Assembly (NCBI GenBank): GCA_018881555.1
Contig: JACAXG010000165.1
Location: forward strand, 1,287,174 to 1,351,173
Length of the DNA: 64,000 bases
Reading direction: 5' to 3'
Source: Amblyornis subalaris
Taxonomy: Eukaryota > Chordata > Aves > Passeriformes > Ptilonorhynchidae
The notes beneath the pieces are model-generated. The model ran no database searches. It was not told the DNA's origin and was given only the letters and a program-made list of their open reading frames with translations. Positions within the stretch are counted from its first letter, which is position 1; every line of letters begins with the position of its first letter. Made by a program: the position numbers and the translations under genes. Positions 1-26,000 of the stretch are shown here, piece by piece.

Positions 1-1034
1 TCTGTTTAAGCTTACTGTTTACAAAAGAGAAAATGGGCTGAATTTGCTGTGAGAAAATTAAAGGGGGAAGTAGAAGACAACTTCAGTGATTCAGACACCC
101 TGAGAACAGGGAGTCTCTGGAACTGAGACTGAAGAATAACCATGGGGAAAGCTTTTCTAATCTCCAGTTGTGATTACAGAATCTTATGCAATGGGCTGTG
201 GGATGTGATGATGGCAATAGTATGTATTTTTCCATGGAATAGAAGAAACAACTGGAAATTACGCTACTTTTCATATATGGCAAAGCATTAAGTAAGAACT
301 TGTTATTTTATTTAGGGCGGTTGAAGATGTTTTCACATTTTTTTTCAAAATGTAAACTCAAGACATTCATCATGCAGAATTACAGAAACAGAGATAGAGC
401 AACTGAGGGTACACCAGGCTTAAAATACGTGAAGCATGTAGAAAGGCAAAACCCAACCAAACAAAAATTTTCCAGAGTTATTTGTAAGCTGTCCAGAATC
501 ATAACAAGGAAGACAGACTGTGAGCCAGGGTCTGCAGAATTACCCACTGGAGTGTGGAGAGTGTCATTAGCTGGGGTAGAGATGCAGAGGAAACTGAAGA
601 TAGTAATGGTGTAATTAAAAGACAGAGAAGACAGAGGATAGTGCTGGGAGATGAAGAAGATGACGGAGTCAATATGGGAATGTGCCTCTGGAATAGGAAA
701 ACAATTGTTATCGATACTAGAAATGTGTTAAAAGGCAATTTCAGTCACAGCCGTGTTCTTTGCTTCGGTGTGTTCATGCTAAAATCCTTCTAACTGGAAT
801 CCAACAAGCCAGAGGAAAATGGAGAAGTTCAATTTTTTTTATACGTATGTTTGGAGGACATAGTCTGCGCTTGAGGGATGAGAAACGGGGTGTCTGGGGA
901 ACAAACAACACTTTAGAGATCCCATAAATTCAGGACTGAACTTTCTTGTATATTGAATTCAGGAGGGATTTTTTCCTAACAGAAGCTTTATTGTTGCTGT
1001 CGGCAAAAAGCCCACAACATTTTCAGGACGTGTC

Positions 1035-1262
1035 TTCACTTAGGTCTATTTAGGGCTTCCAGAAAATGTTACAATGGAGTAAAATGGATTGTCAGACTGG
1101 TAACAAATACAATTCTATTGATTATACCTTGATGCCTCAGGATATATATTCACTTCAATCTGTGTAAGTTTTCCTGAAAATGTTGCATTGGAGTAAAATG
1201 AATTTTCAGACTGGTCACAAACACTTTTCCATTGTTTATGCCTTAAAATTTTGGGTAGACAC
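1035..1262. repeat. Diverged tandem duplication, 114-bp period, two copies
   Basis: Two direct copies start at 1035 and 1149, both with TTCACTT. They share GAAAATGTT, GGAGTAAAATG, TCAGACTGGT, ACAAA and a TTATACCTT/TTTATGCCTT end in the same order and at the same offset. Roughly the first 96 bp of each unit align. The last 18 bp do not. Divergence is substantial, so the duplication is not recent. Confidence 0.75.
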
Positions 1263-3928
1263 CTGGGATTTTATTCCTTAGGATCAGAATGGGCTGTTTA
1301 TCCATCTTGCATCCTTCATACCTTTCTGGGGGAAATAAAAAAAATCTCTTTCTCCAAGTCTGTTAGAATTAAGTTTGGTTATCTCTTCTGGGGGTATTTT
1401 TCTTTGCCTCTATGTTTTTAAGAAACTTGTTATCTGATACACTCAACAAATTTATCATCAGTATGGGACTGCACTGATGAAATACTCAAATTCAGCAATG
1501 CTTTGTTGTAATGTGAATCAAAATCCATTTGCAAGCTGGTTCAGCAGGGCTATTCCATGAATTGGTGGTGTCTGAAGTGCAGTAAACTGGAATCAGTTGT
1601 AGCATGTGTACTGCAGCCTCCTGGTTTATAGTATTGTAGGTACTTAGAAGTTATTATTCTGATGATAGGGCACTTACCTTTTTATCATAAGCTCATAAAT
1701 ACTTACTCAAGGGATGGTGCTCTCTTTTTAGCCTTCTGCTATTCATGGAAGTAGTTGAAATCTCTGCTGCATGGGTACATTTCCTTTCTAACTTGACTGA
1801 AAGTGGATAGGGGGATGGTCTTTAACATCCCTATGGCACGCAAAGCTTTTGGAAACTGAGCTTTTATGTCTTGCCTTGGGCATTGGTGTAGTACGAACTA
1901 AATTACAGTGGGTTGGGCAATTCTGGTGTCAAAGGAAGAGTAAATCTAGGGATGGATATGTAGGAAACCAAGTTAAAAATGTGGAGAAGTAATTACGAAG
2001 AGGGTGGAAGGGAAGGAGATTATGAGAGGAAGATCCTAGTAAGGATCAGTTCAGGGTGATCTTTTTCTGTTCAAAGCAATTTGACTCAGGACTGTGAGGC
2101 AGATGTGTTTGTTGCCTTTTGGATGAGAAACTTGTGTATGTTGTACTCTTAATTCAGAGGCTGCAGTCCTGAGACCAAGTCAGTGAATGGGCTGTTAGTC
2201 AGACCAATTAAGAGATGTGCTAATCATCTTGGCTTCTGGGTTGAATGATGATTAGACACCACGGTGATGAGCAGTTTTTTGCTCCCAGAGTCCTGTGTAG
2301 GAAAATATTTGCACAGAAGGAAGAAGAATACCTTTATTTGAAACTTGAATATCTATTTTAAGTTTCAGGAATATATAATTTCTAAGCATTATCCGCCTAC
2401 TGAACAGCTGCCTTCTATCCTGCCAGTGTTCCTTTCTTGAATTCTTCTTCTTAAAGCATAGAATAACAGCACTGGTAGTTTACTAATAGCTGTATCAATA
2501 CAATTCCCAATATAGACTTATTTGCTTTCTCTTTCCAGTCATAAATTGAGTCACAATTCAGTCCTAGAGAGGAAGGAAGAAAGAAAACTCAGAACCTGTA
2601 CACATTCTTGTATGTTCCAATGGCTTTCTATTGCCATTCACAGGACTTGAAAAGCTGATCCACTGACAAACCCTCTTTGTAGCTTGAAGAAACACAATCC
2701 CAGTCCAACAGTAGGAAAAGCACCCTTTGCCATTCAGTGTAATGCCATGTTTTGGGTTTAAAACACATACATCGTAGTTAATTAGTCCCCCAGTGGTTGT
2801 TTTGGAAACCCTCTTGCTTTCGTACGAAAAAGCAGGTTCCAGAATTAAGAAAGAGTGTGTTGCTGAGACAGCAAAAGAGACACTGTCCCTTCTTTATTAG
2901 CCTGTATTGTTAAATAAGGTGTCTGTCCAATTCTGGCTTTTGCACTGCAGTTCAAGTGCAGTGTCTGCAGGGAGAGAGAAGCCTTTTCCAGGGAAGGAGT
3001 AATGGAGCTGCCTGGGCAAATTATTTGGGCAGGGTGGGGCCAGCAGCATGGGTGGAGGTGGCAGGTTTCCTCTCAGAAGGCAGAGCCTAGCTTTGGAGGT
3101 GACTAGAGGGCTCTAGGGATCTGTGTCACATGGCTCAAACATCGCTGCAACCCAGGGTGCCCCAGACTGCTGCTAGGCTTGCAGGGAGATAAATCCACTG
3201 TGCAAGGTCTCTGGAGGTTGTGGGGATGTTAAACATGTTTTTAATTAGAATTCCTCCATTTGTCCAAGTTTGCATTCTAAAGCATTGTTTGATGCTCCTG
3301 CAATGCTTGCATTAAGGCAACTTTTAATTTGATTCTTAATTTCCCTGAAGTCAGAAAGGTTAGAGCAGAGTTGGTTTCTTTGGATCATGACAGATTTCAG
3401 AGTTCCAGCTAGGAAAGGCAAATTACTCAGTTTGGCCTTTCCCCATTTCCCAGTAATTCTCTGTAGTTCTGCATATATAGTTTAGAGTCCATCTGGGTCC
3501 CCAGGAGACCTAGTTCTGTTGAAGCTGAATAGCACTTCTTATCTGAAGTTCAAAGCATAGCCCCTGGTATCATTTCAGTTTCATGTTCCTTTAATAAATG
3601 TTAGGTGCATCACCAGTGAGTAGAAACAGCAGGGACTGTGTAATTAATTCCAGTATTTTTGATTTCATTTCATCTTAAGCCAACAACAGGAAACTCTGGG
3701 GCATGTACATTTTATTGTACTAAATGAAATACTGAACATCAAGCCTCTAGCAAGAAAAATGAAAAAGTACTCAGGTAATGTAAAATTATGGCTTGTTTTA
3801 CACCCAGGTCCTTAATAACATGCCTTGGTATGCACTGTCCTTAATGAACTTCTGACACTTCAGTAGTCACGGTCTGTTGCAAACTGTTTTTATTCTCTTT
3901 GGTATTATGTTGTACTGCTGGGCTCCTC

Positions 3929-3951
3929 TGTGTGTGTGTGTGTGTGTGTGT
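3929..3951. repeat. (TG)11 microsatellite
   Basis: Uninterrupted TG dinucleotides, 22 bases plus one T, within the first intron. Likely length-polymorphic. Confidence 0.95.
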
Positions 3952-5429
3952 TCACAGAACTTTGTTCATATTTAGTCACTACTTGCTGAAACAGTTTTGT
4001 ATGCAAAACTGTAATTCCTTATACTAAAAGTGCTTCAGGTATCATATTTGCCCACTTCTGGAAGAAAAAAGTTTTATGTATCTTTGTGATTGATGACTCC
4101 CTTTGCACACACCTTGCACCTGCTTTAATACATGTTTTTAAGATAACTTAATATTTGGCGAATCCCTGAATGAAGACATATTTTCCTAGGACTAAGCTTA
4201 CTTCAATTAAACTATGCTGGAGGAGAAAAACAGACAAAAGCATGTTACATTAAACAGAAGGGTTATGATTGAATGTGTTCACAGGACTTTTGTACTGGTT
4301 TAACTTAATCTGACTTAAGATCATAATTTGAAATTGCTGCAGACAGTGTGTAGAGAGACTGTGTGCAATCTTGAGTTCCTGCTTTTCATTTCACACCTGA
4401 GTTATCTGCCCTGTTAGCTCATGTTGGTGCTTTTATTGATGCATGTCTCACATCTAACACAGTAGTCAGTTTCTAAATTTTGGCGGTAAAAATTACTGTC
4501 AAAATTGAGTAGGAAGTATTTGGTTGTGGGAGTAGTCTTATCTCATAATTATATGAACTTTGAAGTTTTGTAAGAGGTATGCAAGCAACCAGAGGCTTCT
4601 CTTTTTTCAGATGCAGTTGAATACTTGTGCAATTATAGACTGTGTGCCTGGCTCTTGTGTTTCTTAGTGCTGGATACTGTACTAGTGCTGCATGCTTATA
4701 ATGGCCCAGGTTTTGATCTATTGAATTTGCCATCTTTTAGGTATTTGTTGTAGTTATTATACCTGTACAGTTCTAAAAAGGAATTACTTGAGTTGTCTCC
4801 ATATGAACTGATGGAATAGAATGGCATCCAGAGAGGCACTTCATGTGCCTGCAGCTTGATGCCTGATCCAGACAGGGTGGTTCCAGGCAGAATGAGACAT
4901 GGATTTGCAGTGACTCTGGGCTGAACAGGGAGTCATGTGGCACACATGGGGAGGAAATGCTGAAAGTTTTGACCCATCTGAACTTCTGCTCTTCTGTGGT
5001 GTTGAAGTGCAGCACTGAGACAAGCTCATATGTACTATTTGTAATGGAGGCCGTATGTCCTCTTAGCACTTGCCCCAGCAGGGATTTATTTATTCAAAGC
5101 AAGGTGATCAGAACAAGGGACCTGCTGATGTCTTCTGTGACTGTTAGAACCTCATTTCTGGGTCTTCCTCAGCTGTAAGGATATTAAACCAACCTGTTGT
5201 TGGGAGAGCAATCTGATCCCAGATTATAGAGGAACTATCCCCTACCACCTCCAAATGCTCCAGGTTCTCTATGTATGTTGAAGTAGGAGGGACTGAGTGT
5301 AAAAGTCACTTATCAAGAGCCATCATGTGGAGGGTGACTTGTGGCTTTGGTCCCGCTGTCTGAATTCAGAGAGACATGGTTTTGTGTTTGCTTGTTTCTG
5401 ATGAGCATTGTGTACTTTCTGATGCACAG

Positions 5430-5657
5430 GAGCAGCAGAGAAGAGCTCGAAGCATGGAGCTGAAGACCGGACCCAGAATTTCATCATGGCAATGAAGGAT
5501 CGCATGAAGATCCGGGAGCGGAACAAGCCTGAGATCTTCGACTTGATCAGAGATGTGTTTTGTGAGAGCAAAATGACACATGCTCAGCAGATGAAGACAG
5601 TGAAACAGAGTGTGCTTGATGGTACCTCAAAATGGTCAGCAAAGATCACAATCACCG
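5430..5657 (+). CDS. UNC13B: UNC13B exon 1 of window: C1-C2B linker
   Basis: Encodes residues 1-77 of the partial protein. It opens with the last two bases of an arginine codon (phase after one base), giving [17 protein letters not shown], the sequence that follows the C1 domain in Munc13 proteins. It then runs through [18 protein letters not shown] and a helix to [12 protein letters not shown], where the first C2B strand begins. The acceptor AG is at 5428-5429. The donor is GTGAGC at 5658, leaving one base of a valine codon. The ATG at 5486 is internal and not a start. This linker connects diacylglycerol sensing (C1) with calcium/phosphoinositide sensing (C2B) and helps set their relative orientation. 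Confidence 0.95.
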
Positions 5658-5964
5658 GTGAGCGGTAGAGTCGTGGTTCTCTTGGTCTCCCTTGGGAGCC
5701 TCAAGTAGGAGAGTGGGTGTGAAGTTAGAACAGAGAGGAAGGGATTCTCTGATCTGTGTGTCTCTCTGCTGAGTGTACATACAGGTAGCAGGTGGAGATA
5801 ATCCTATTGCAGGCACTGTAGTGCACCATGAGCTGAGGCTCATCAGAAGTGCTCTCATGAGGGATATTCCTGTTTCTCTGGCCATTTTGAACTGCTGCTT
5901 CATGCAATGTTGGGACGCATTGTCTGGTTGTAGGGTGGTGGTAACCCTTTTCTTTTTCTTTCAG
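5658..5964 (+). other. UNC13B: Intron 1 (307 bp)
   Basis: Short GT-AG intron. Its 3' end has a good pyrimidine tract (TTTTCTTTTTCTTTCAG). Nothing else was seen in it. Confidence 0.95.
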
Positions 5965-6106
5965 TGGTGTGTGCTCAGGGTCTGCAGGCCAAAGACAAGA
6001 CTGGGTCCAGTGATCCCTATGTAACTGTTCAAGTGGGTAAAACAAAGAAGAGGACAAAAACGATCTTTGGAAATCTGAACCCTGTCTGGGAGGAGAAGTT
6101 CTACTT
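5965..6106 (+). CDS. UNC13B: UNC13B exon 2 of window: C2B first half
   Basis: Residues 77-124. Encodes [20 protein letters not shown], the C2 strand-loop-strand signature. The loop-1 calcium-ligand aspartates are at 5994-5996 and 6012-6014. It continues with a basic strand (KTKKRTKT) and [13 protein letters not shown]2B is the calcium- and PIP2-dependent membrane-binding module that lowers the energy barrier for release. Enters one base into a valine codon and leaves in phase 2 (TT, completed by T in the next exon). The donor is GTAAGT at 6107. Confidence 0.97.
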
Positions 6107-15801
<9,695 letters not shown>

Positions 15802-15917
15802 AGAAGCGAACGGATAAGTCTGCAGTGTCTGGGGCTATTCGCCTGCAAATCAATGTGGAGATCAAAGGCGAGGAGAAGGTGGCTCCGTATCATATTCAGT
15901 ACACTTGCCTTCATGAG
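15802..15917 (+). CDS. UNC13B: UNC13B exon 4 of window: end of C2B
   Basis: Residues 181-219. Completes a glutamate codon, then [20 protein letters not shown] (last C2B strand) and [19 protein letters not shown], the linker into the MUN region. Ends in phase 0, donor GTAAGA at 15918. The linker and the following exon are almost identical in all neuronal Munc13 paralogs. Confidence 0.97.
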
Positions 15918-17764
15918 GTAAGAAGTGGGAGCATCACCCTGTTCCTTCTGACTATTGAAGAAGCAATTTTCTGACCATTGTTTCCTTGAAATGTTCCCCC
16001 TTGCCCTAGGTGAGCTTTCTTTTCCCTGCTATGCAGACCTGGTAACACACTGAATCATCAAACCCACATTTGTCAGGGAGGCAAAGGCGCAGCTTTAAGC
16101 TGTCTCCCCCACACTGGGGACCGGCTGGTTCAGTCTGTCCCACTGTCACAGCTGTGCTACTGTCAGGCAGAGATCAGGCTTTGCTTCCACTCAGAGCCCA
16201 CGATGAGTTTAAGGTGGAGAGGCCTGTGAATTTCCTTAATTGATGTTTTCAACTTGTACTGTACCTCTGTCTTTCTTCAGAGGAAGCATATTAAAATTTA
16301 TTATGAGTAAATTCTGATCAGGGAGTCTTTGTCTCAGACTGTTGAGTGACGCAGGTGTTGGTGGTATAAATTCTTTCATGCTGCTGCAGTGGTGTGTAAT
16401 TATGAACAATTGCTGGGGAACAGAAGATAAGCTGAAGTTTCTGGGTACTGACCTGTCTCAGGATGGACTGAGCTGGACAGGCAATGCTGCAGAAGCTCTG
16501 GAGAAATCCAAAGATGACTTGTGAGGAGGGCTAAAGGGAAAACCCTGTTTTGGAGAGATGCCCAGTCTATCTGTGTCAAAGGAAAGGCAGGCAGCAGGGT
16601 CAGTCTCAAAGTGCCTGAATAAGGAAGAGTAGTCAGAGCCCTGTATACAAGAATATCCTGAGGTCAGTGAGGTTTAAGCAAGTTGAACTTAGGCAAAGAA
16701 GGTCAGTTGTATCACAGAGAAGAGTGTTCATCTGCAGGAACAGTACATTTATGCAGATGCTGAGCTGGATGAGCCCTGTGGTGTCTTCTGGCCTTGTCAG
16801 GGAGCTCTCTGTAAGACAGATACGAAACTCAGAAAAAACATTAGTGGGCTTCTTTTAGTAGGCTGTATTGTGTCCTTCAACACATATTTATTGTTTTTTA
16901 ATTCAGTGATGGCTACTGTTTGATAAGCTGTTTGGGCTTTGTCCTTTGAACATGCGTGATCACTTGCTGCTCTTTATTTTTGCCAATAGGTCTCTTTTTA
17001 AGTATCACCTTCTTTCATTTGTGTATTCTAAAATGAAGATGACTTACAGCAAGAATAATTTAATCAGGAAAAATAGTAGTGTAAAGCAGAGTCCTCTAGC
17101 TACTAATGAGATCGTTAGACTTCTGCATCCCTTACTGTAGGGAGCCAGCTGTCTGAAAGGCTGATGAATCTGTAAGTGACATGAATTTGAAGATTACTGA
17201 GAAACCCACTGAGCTGAATGTGCAATTTCTGCACAGCAATGATAGCTGAAAACTTTTGCAGTGTTAGATAAAGTGAAAGGTTATGTTGAATAATTATGCA
17301 AGTTTCTAGTTGTTAGGGGTGATCTTAAGGGTGTCCTTTGCAGGAAAAAAATCTATTTGGACTGTTCTGTATAATAATAATTACAATGCTGATACAGAGC
17401 TGTAACGTCAGCTAGTTTAAATAGCTTGTCCATATTAAGGCATTTCATTCTGAGGACAGGAATGCGTAGGTTTTAGGAAAACTAATTAGTGTGTGGTTTC
17501 AGTGCTCTGAAGCACTCTTCTGCATCGTTCACAATGTCTCCTGGGTAAAGTTGTAGGTATGCATGTGAAAAATTCAGCTATGAGCTTCTTTCAAGAAGAA
17601 AAGAAGGTAAAAGCAGAAAATACAGAGTGGGCAGGGGGAAAGAAAGAGAAGAACAAAGAAATCTGTCTTAGTGCCACCACCTCAGCAGTTCCAAGCTCTT
17701 CATGAATCTTACTTAGAGACTTCAGCGGCCCCACTTACAAACTTATTCCTCTTTTGTCTTTCAG
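15918..17764 (+). other. UNC13B: Intron 4 (1,847 bp)
   Basis: No exon, known repeat family or RNA gene recognised. The open frame at 16342-16524 shows no domain and has no fitting splice sites. The acceptor TTTTGTCTTTCAG ends at 17764. Confidence 0.85.
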
Positions 17765-17928
17765 AACCTCTTTCACCATCTCACAGATGTGCAAGGGAAT
17801 GGGGTGGTGAAGATCCCTGATGCCAAAGGAGATGATGCGTGGAAGGTGTATTTCGATGAGACAGCCCAGGAGATCGTGGATGAATTTGCAATGCGTTACG
17901 GCATTGAGTCAATATACCAGGCCATGAC
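17765..17928 (+). CDS. UNC13B: UNC13B exon 5 of window: start of MUN region
   Basis: Residues 220-274. Begins [20 protein letters not shown], then [20 protein letters not shown] and [15 protein letters not shown]. This is the first helix bundle of the MUN module, the rod-shaped part that catalyses syntaxin-1 opening. Enters in phase 0 and leaves in phase 2 (AC, completed by G). The donor is GTAAGA at 17929. Confidence 0.97.
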
Positions 17929-21055
<3,127 letters not shown>

Positions 21056-21124
21056 AAAGAACGATTTGTGAAGCTTCTGGACCAGCTTCATAATTCACTT
21101 CGGATTGATCTCTCAATGTACAGG
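21056..21124 (+). CDS. UNC13B: UNC13B exon 7 of window: MUN
   Basis: Residues 325-347, 23 whole codons in phase 0: [20 protein letters not shown] and MYR. An amphipathic MUN helix. The acceptor is CTCAACAG, the donor GTGAGT at 21125. Skipping would keep the reading frame, but no sign of alternative use is visible. Confidence 0.97.
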
Positions 21125-23376
21125 GTGAGTGGGAATAAGCAGAATCCTTCCAGGCATTCTGCTGGGCAGAGGGGAAACACACCATTTGGATTTCTCTTAC
21201 ATTTCTAACTTTTTGTGTAGTTTGTGTCTCAAGGAACTGTCATGACAAGCTTGTTGCTTAAATACACCATTTGGTTTTCCTCATGGGTAGAACTTTGACC
21301 TTCTTTTTTCCTTCCATTGTAACTTCCTCAAGACTGCTGAAATAATTTGAGGATTGTGAACTATGCTCGTCTCTGATACTTTCCCAGAAATGCAAGTTAG
21401 ATTGGGTTAAATAATTTGAATTACTCTTATCAGCTACTTCAGTTATCATCAAAAAAGGGAAAATAGACTTGTTCTCCCCTACTATGACAGAAATATTGTA
21501 GAGGACCGTGTTGTTACTTAATTTAGGTTTGGCAAACTCAAATCACGACGTATCGTCACGTTTGAGATCCCCCCACTTAAGCAGATTGTGAAGACATGAG
21601 TTTCAAATGTTGGCGTTAGTCCAACAGGCTTCATAAATCCTTTTCTTTCTTTCTTTGCTACTCCAGAGTCAATGTAGTCTTTTCATGTGACTTGGTTTTT
21701 TTATTTTTTTTTTCCCCTTAAATTTCATGCTGTATTATTTCAGTTGGTGATTAATTCATTGAAAATTTTGAAAATTGTGGCAAAATGTGAGCTTTGATTT
21801 TATTTAGTTCTCCTCTTCTGATTTTAGCGTTTATCTGAAACACAGAAAAACATATGGAGGAGAAAAATATGAAAAAATTAAGTGCATTGGGAAGACAAAA
21901 CAAAAAGGAAAAGGGGCAAGATGCAAAAGAAGATAAAAGGAATATTGTGTGAAGAGCTATTCTAAAGCTACATTACTAGTAAGAGGAGGTCTAAATAGAG
22001 CACTGATCCACTTAGTAGCAGAAAGAAAATTATCAACACATGGCAATAGGAATCTGTAGCAGTGATGCCTCTTTTTGTTTGCTTGATTTTAAATAAAAGC
22101 TGCTTTTTGGTGGCTAATGCAACTGAACTTCACACAAACAAGTAAGATCTTACATAAAGGACCAGGAAAGATTTGTGTAGTTTAAATAATTTAGATGTAA
22201 TCTAATTGTCATTATATTTAGAGAAATGGCTGGAGCAATGTGGGAGCATTTAGTAATTATTTTAAGAACCTCCTGGAGGGCAGGTTAGGTTCTAGAAGAA
22301 AAGATGTTAGTTTGCAGCTTTTCAGGCAGGAGATGGCAATTTACATTCATCAAATGGTTTGTATTTAGGTCTTGACCTATGGAAATCTTTGATTTTGATA
22401 AATACCCCGAGTTCCAGAGAGTCCATGTGTGGACAATTTAACTTTAAAAGGAGAATTGTCTTGGAGTGAGCATCTACAAATGACTGCAAAGAGCACTGAA
22501 TTGCCTGCAGTGGTTAGCTGAACTGCAGTAATACTCAATTACTACTGTCAAGAGACAGCATATTTTTCTGCAAGTCCGCAGTAAAAAGTGAAAACTTGTT
22601 CCCCTCTGCCCTTTTCACCTTCATATCTAATAATTTTTGAACGTGCAAATGTGAAGAGACCATCCCAGTGAAGGTTGCCCCTGCTGTTTTACTTGCAGCA
22701 AAACCAATCACATCAGCTTGAACGTAAGAACATGCTGAGAAACATGAACGCTGTTAAAGGACACAGGTCGGAGACAGTGGGAATGTAGGAAAGGGCACAG
22801 TGCCTGAGGTTGGAAAGGGAGGAGTCCTGTGCAAGAAACAAAGCTAGCTGCTTTCAGCATATGTATATACATATGAGATCTCACAGGAGACTGAATGGTT
22901 ACAATACCTTCTTACGGGAACAGTGCTAATTTTTCCTTCTCAGTCTTGTTCATTTCTCTGGAGATGTGCTGAATACACCACACCCCTTGGTGTCTCAGAA
23001 GAGAAGCCAAAACACCAAACATTCAGTGCAGAAAGGAAAGGGCTCACACAAGCAACCTCAGGCAAGAGGCCAGGGCTGCCAGTGGTGAGGCTGTTCCCAG
23101 CCTGCTCCTTCTACAGCCAAGGAGGGATTTCTTGCCACCGAGGGCTGTCAGTCTCCTGGCATCCACAGACTTTACATTTATATGAGAAGCTATTTAATTA
23201 AGCAAGCAGATAAGCTTCTGCAGCAAAAAGGCCTTATTTATTGAGCATTGTTTTGACTGGTACAAGCTTCTTGAGCAGGAAATGTTTCCAAGACAGTTTC
23301 CTTTTTTAGCACATGCTTGAAGCCTTGCATGGATCTGACTGTGCTTTCCAACAGGATTTCCCTTTTCTGTCAACAG
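21125..23376 (+). other. UNC13B: Intron 7 (2,252 bp)
   Basis: No coding or known repeat content recognised, apart from a perfect 18-bp palindrome at 22858-22875. Generally AT-rich from 21650 to 22250. Confidence 0.88.
22858..22875. repeat. Perfect 18-bp palindrome
   Basis: CATATGTATATACATATG equals its own reverse complement. It could extrude as a small hairpin or be chance in an AT-rich stretch. Confidence 0.95.
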
Positions 23377-23466
23377 AATAACTTCCCAGCCAGCAGCCGT
23401 GAACGGCTGCAGGACCTAAAGTCTACAGTGGATTTGCTGACCAGCATCACTTTTTTTAGGATGAAG
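23377..23466 (+). CDS. UNC13B: UNC13B exon 8 of window: MUN
   Basis: Residues 348-377, 30 codons in phase 0: [20 protein letters not shown] and [10 protein letters not shown]. Part of the conserved MUN rod. The acceptor ends at 23376 (GTCAACAG), the donor is GTAGGG at 23467. Confidence 0.97.
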
Positions 23467-24914
23467 GTAGGGATATGGGTGGGAATGGGAATGGCATCTC
23501 TGCAGTTTTTCCCCCAGGAGCTGATTTCCCGTTTTGAAACCATTGTTTCATGTTGTTGTGCTTTAGACACTAAAGGAAAATGGATATCATCTGCTGACCA
23601 TGTATAAACATCCACATTTTGTCTTTACTCTTCTCTGTATTTTGCATTATGGAGATGTAAATTGTTTTTCCCCTGTGGTTCTTCTGTCATAAAGATGGCA
23701 CAACTGTCCTTCCCACCACCACCAAAAAAAAAAAAAAAAGAAAGAGGAGGAGGAATAAGGGAAATTGTCTCGTTTTAGGAAGATAATTTGCTTTTTTAAT
23801 AGCATTAAGAAACTTTTTCACTATCTTTATCTAGTAAATATTTTAGAGTTTATCTCATGGAGGATGAGATACTGAAATGGGATAATGTCTCTCAGTAGAG
23901 ATCCAGGAGAGTTGTTATGAATGCTAATGTGCTGGTTCCATAGTTAAGTTTATTGTCCTAGCAGACAGTGTAATGAGATTATTTTATATTCCTGATTTTT
24001 GGTTTCTAAAATTTTTTTAAAGTTTACAGCCTAACATTGTCAGTTAGTACATGTCACTTACAAATTTTTATCTTACCAAAAGCAAAGGAAGTGTTTAATT
24101 TGAGCTATTTCAGGAAGTGCTTAAAATTTTACTCCTAAGCCCTAGGGTAAATGATGGTTTAGAACTTTATTTTATAATAAAGAGTATTCATTCAGATAGT
24201 CTGTCTGTGCTGAAAGTTTGCTTTATAGAAATACTCTGAAAAGTTTAGAGGTACTGACAATATCAAAATTGTCAAGTTATAGTTGTATTTGCAGGGTGAT
24301 GATTGCCTGTTTAAAGTACCCCTGCAGCATTTTTCTAAAGCGACATAACAATGAAATAATGAAAACAGCTGCTGTTACAAGAGGAGAAGGCATATCGGTT
24401 GGCATGTCCCTAGGGATTGTGGTGTACTTTAAAATTCAATAAAGCTTGTGGTGAAAGATGTCCTTAATGAAAGTTTTTTGTGTTTAAAGGCAGACGAGTG
24501 GTCTTCAGCAAGACTTTCCAGATCAGATGTAAACTGCTCTGCTGATCTGATTCCAATGTTGGGGAAGATTGCCCGCTGGCTTTGTAACAAAGTCCTATAA
24601 ATTCAGCAGAAATTGTGTGTTTGGCTCAGATTATACACATGTCAAGCCACATGATCTGTCTATTCCACGGAATCTTTCTTGGCACATCAAAATCTCTTTT
24701 ATGCTTCAAATGGTCCTGTGGGGAGATAAGTGTTGTCACTGCTTTTTTATGCCTGGGGAGTGTGACCCATTTGTGGTTTCAGGTCACCAATAGCACAAGG
24801 TGCTGAAAGCAGATCCGCCAAGCCCTGAGTGGCTTCCAAAGCAGTGATGTGTTCTTTCCCTGTTTGATTTGTGAACTGTGCTTTGTTTGACCCTTCTCAT
24901 TGTCCCCTTCCTAG
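23467..24914 (+). other. UNC13B: Intron 8 (1,448 bp)
   Basis: Contains an A15 tract at 23726-23740 followed by GAAAGAGGAGGAGG. No other recognisable feature. The acceptor CCCCTTCCTAG ends at 24914. Confidence 0.9.
23726..23740. repeat. A15 homopolymer
   Basis: Fifteen A bases after a CCACCACCACC stretch. No polyadenylation signal or gene-like body lies upstream, so it reads as a simple repeat rather than a retroposed tail. Confidence 0.9.
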
Positions 24915-25866
<952 letters not shown>

Positions 25867-26000
25867 AACAAAGCTCAGGACCTTCCTCCTGAGGAACAGG
25901 GCCCCAGCATCAGGAACCTTGATTTCTGGCCCAAGCTCATCACTTTGATAGTTTCCATCATAGAAGAGGACAAGAATTCTTATACCCCAGTTCTGAATCA
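25867..26000 (+). CDS. UNC13B: UNC13B exon 10 of window: MUN
   Basis: Residues 423-467: [40 protein letters not shown] and [15 protein letters not shown] and YTPVLNQ are the UNC13B-type forms; as I recall them, UNC13A has IKNLDFWSKL and YTPCLNQ. This is one of the main reasons for the paralog call. Ends in phase 2 (CA, completed by G). The donor is GTAAGA at 26001. Confidence 0.97.

Larger units (their letters stand above)
1..5429 (+). other. UNC13B: Intron upstream of window exon 1
   Basis: No coding exon is recognisable. The C1 zinc-finger exons expected just upstream in the protein (His/Cys spacing of a diacylglycerol-binding C1 domain) were looked for and not seen, so they lie before base 1. 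The intron holds a diverged 114-bp tandem duplication (1035-1262) and a TG microsatellite (3929-3951). The open frames here show no recognisable domain. The intron ends in the acceptor at 5428-5429. Confidence 0.8.

Noticed and set aside
2246..2300. ATGATGA and GTGATGA boxes resembling a C/D snoRNA
   Set aside because: No D box at proper spacing and no terminal stem.
1..5429. C1 zinc-finger exon expected just before exon 1
   Set aside because: No reading frame with the C1 His/Cys pattern was seen; exon 1 starts after the C1 domain, so it lies upstream of the window.
5773..6024. Open frame overlapping exon 2 with an ATG
   Set aside because: It reads through the splice acceptor from intron 1; the coding part is explained by exon 2 of UNC13B.
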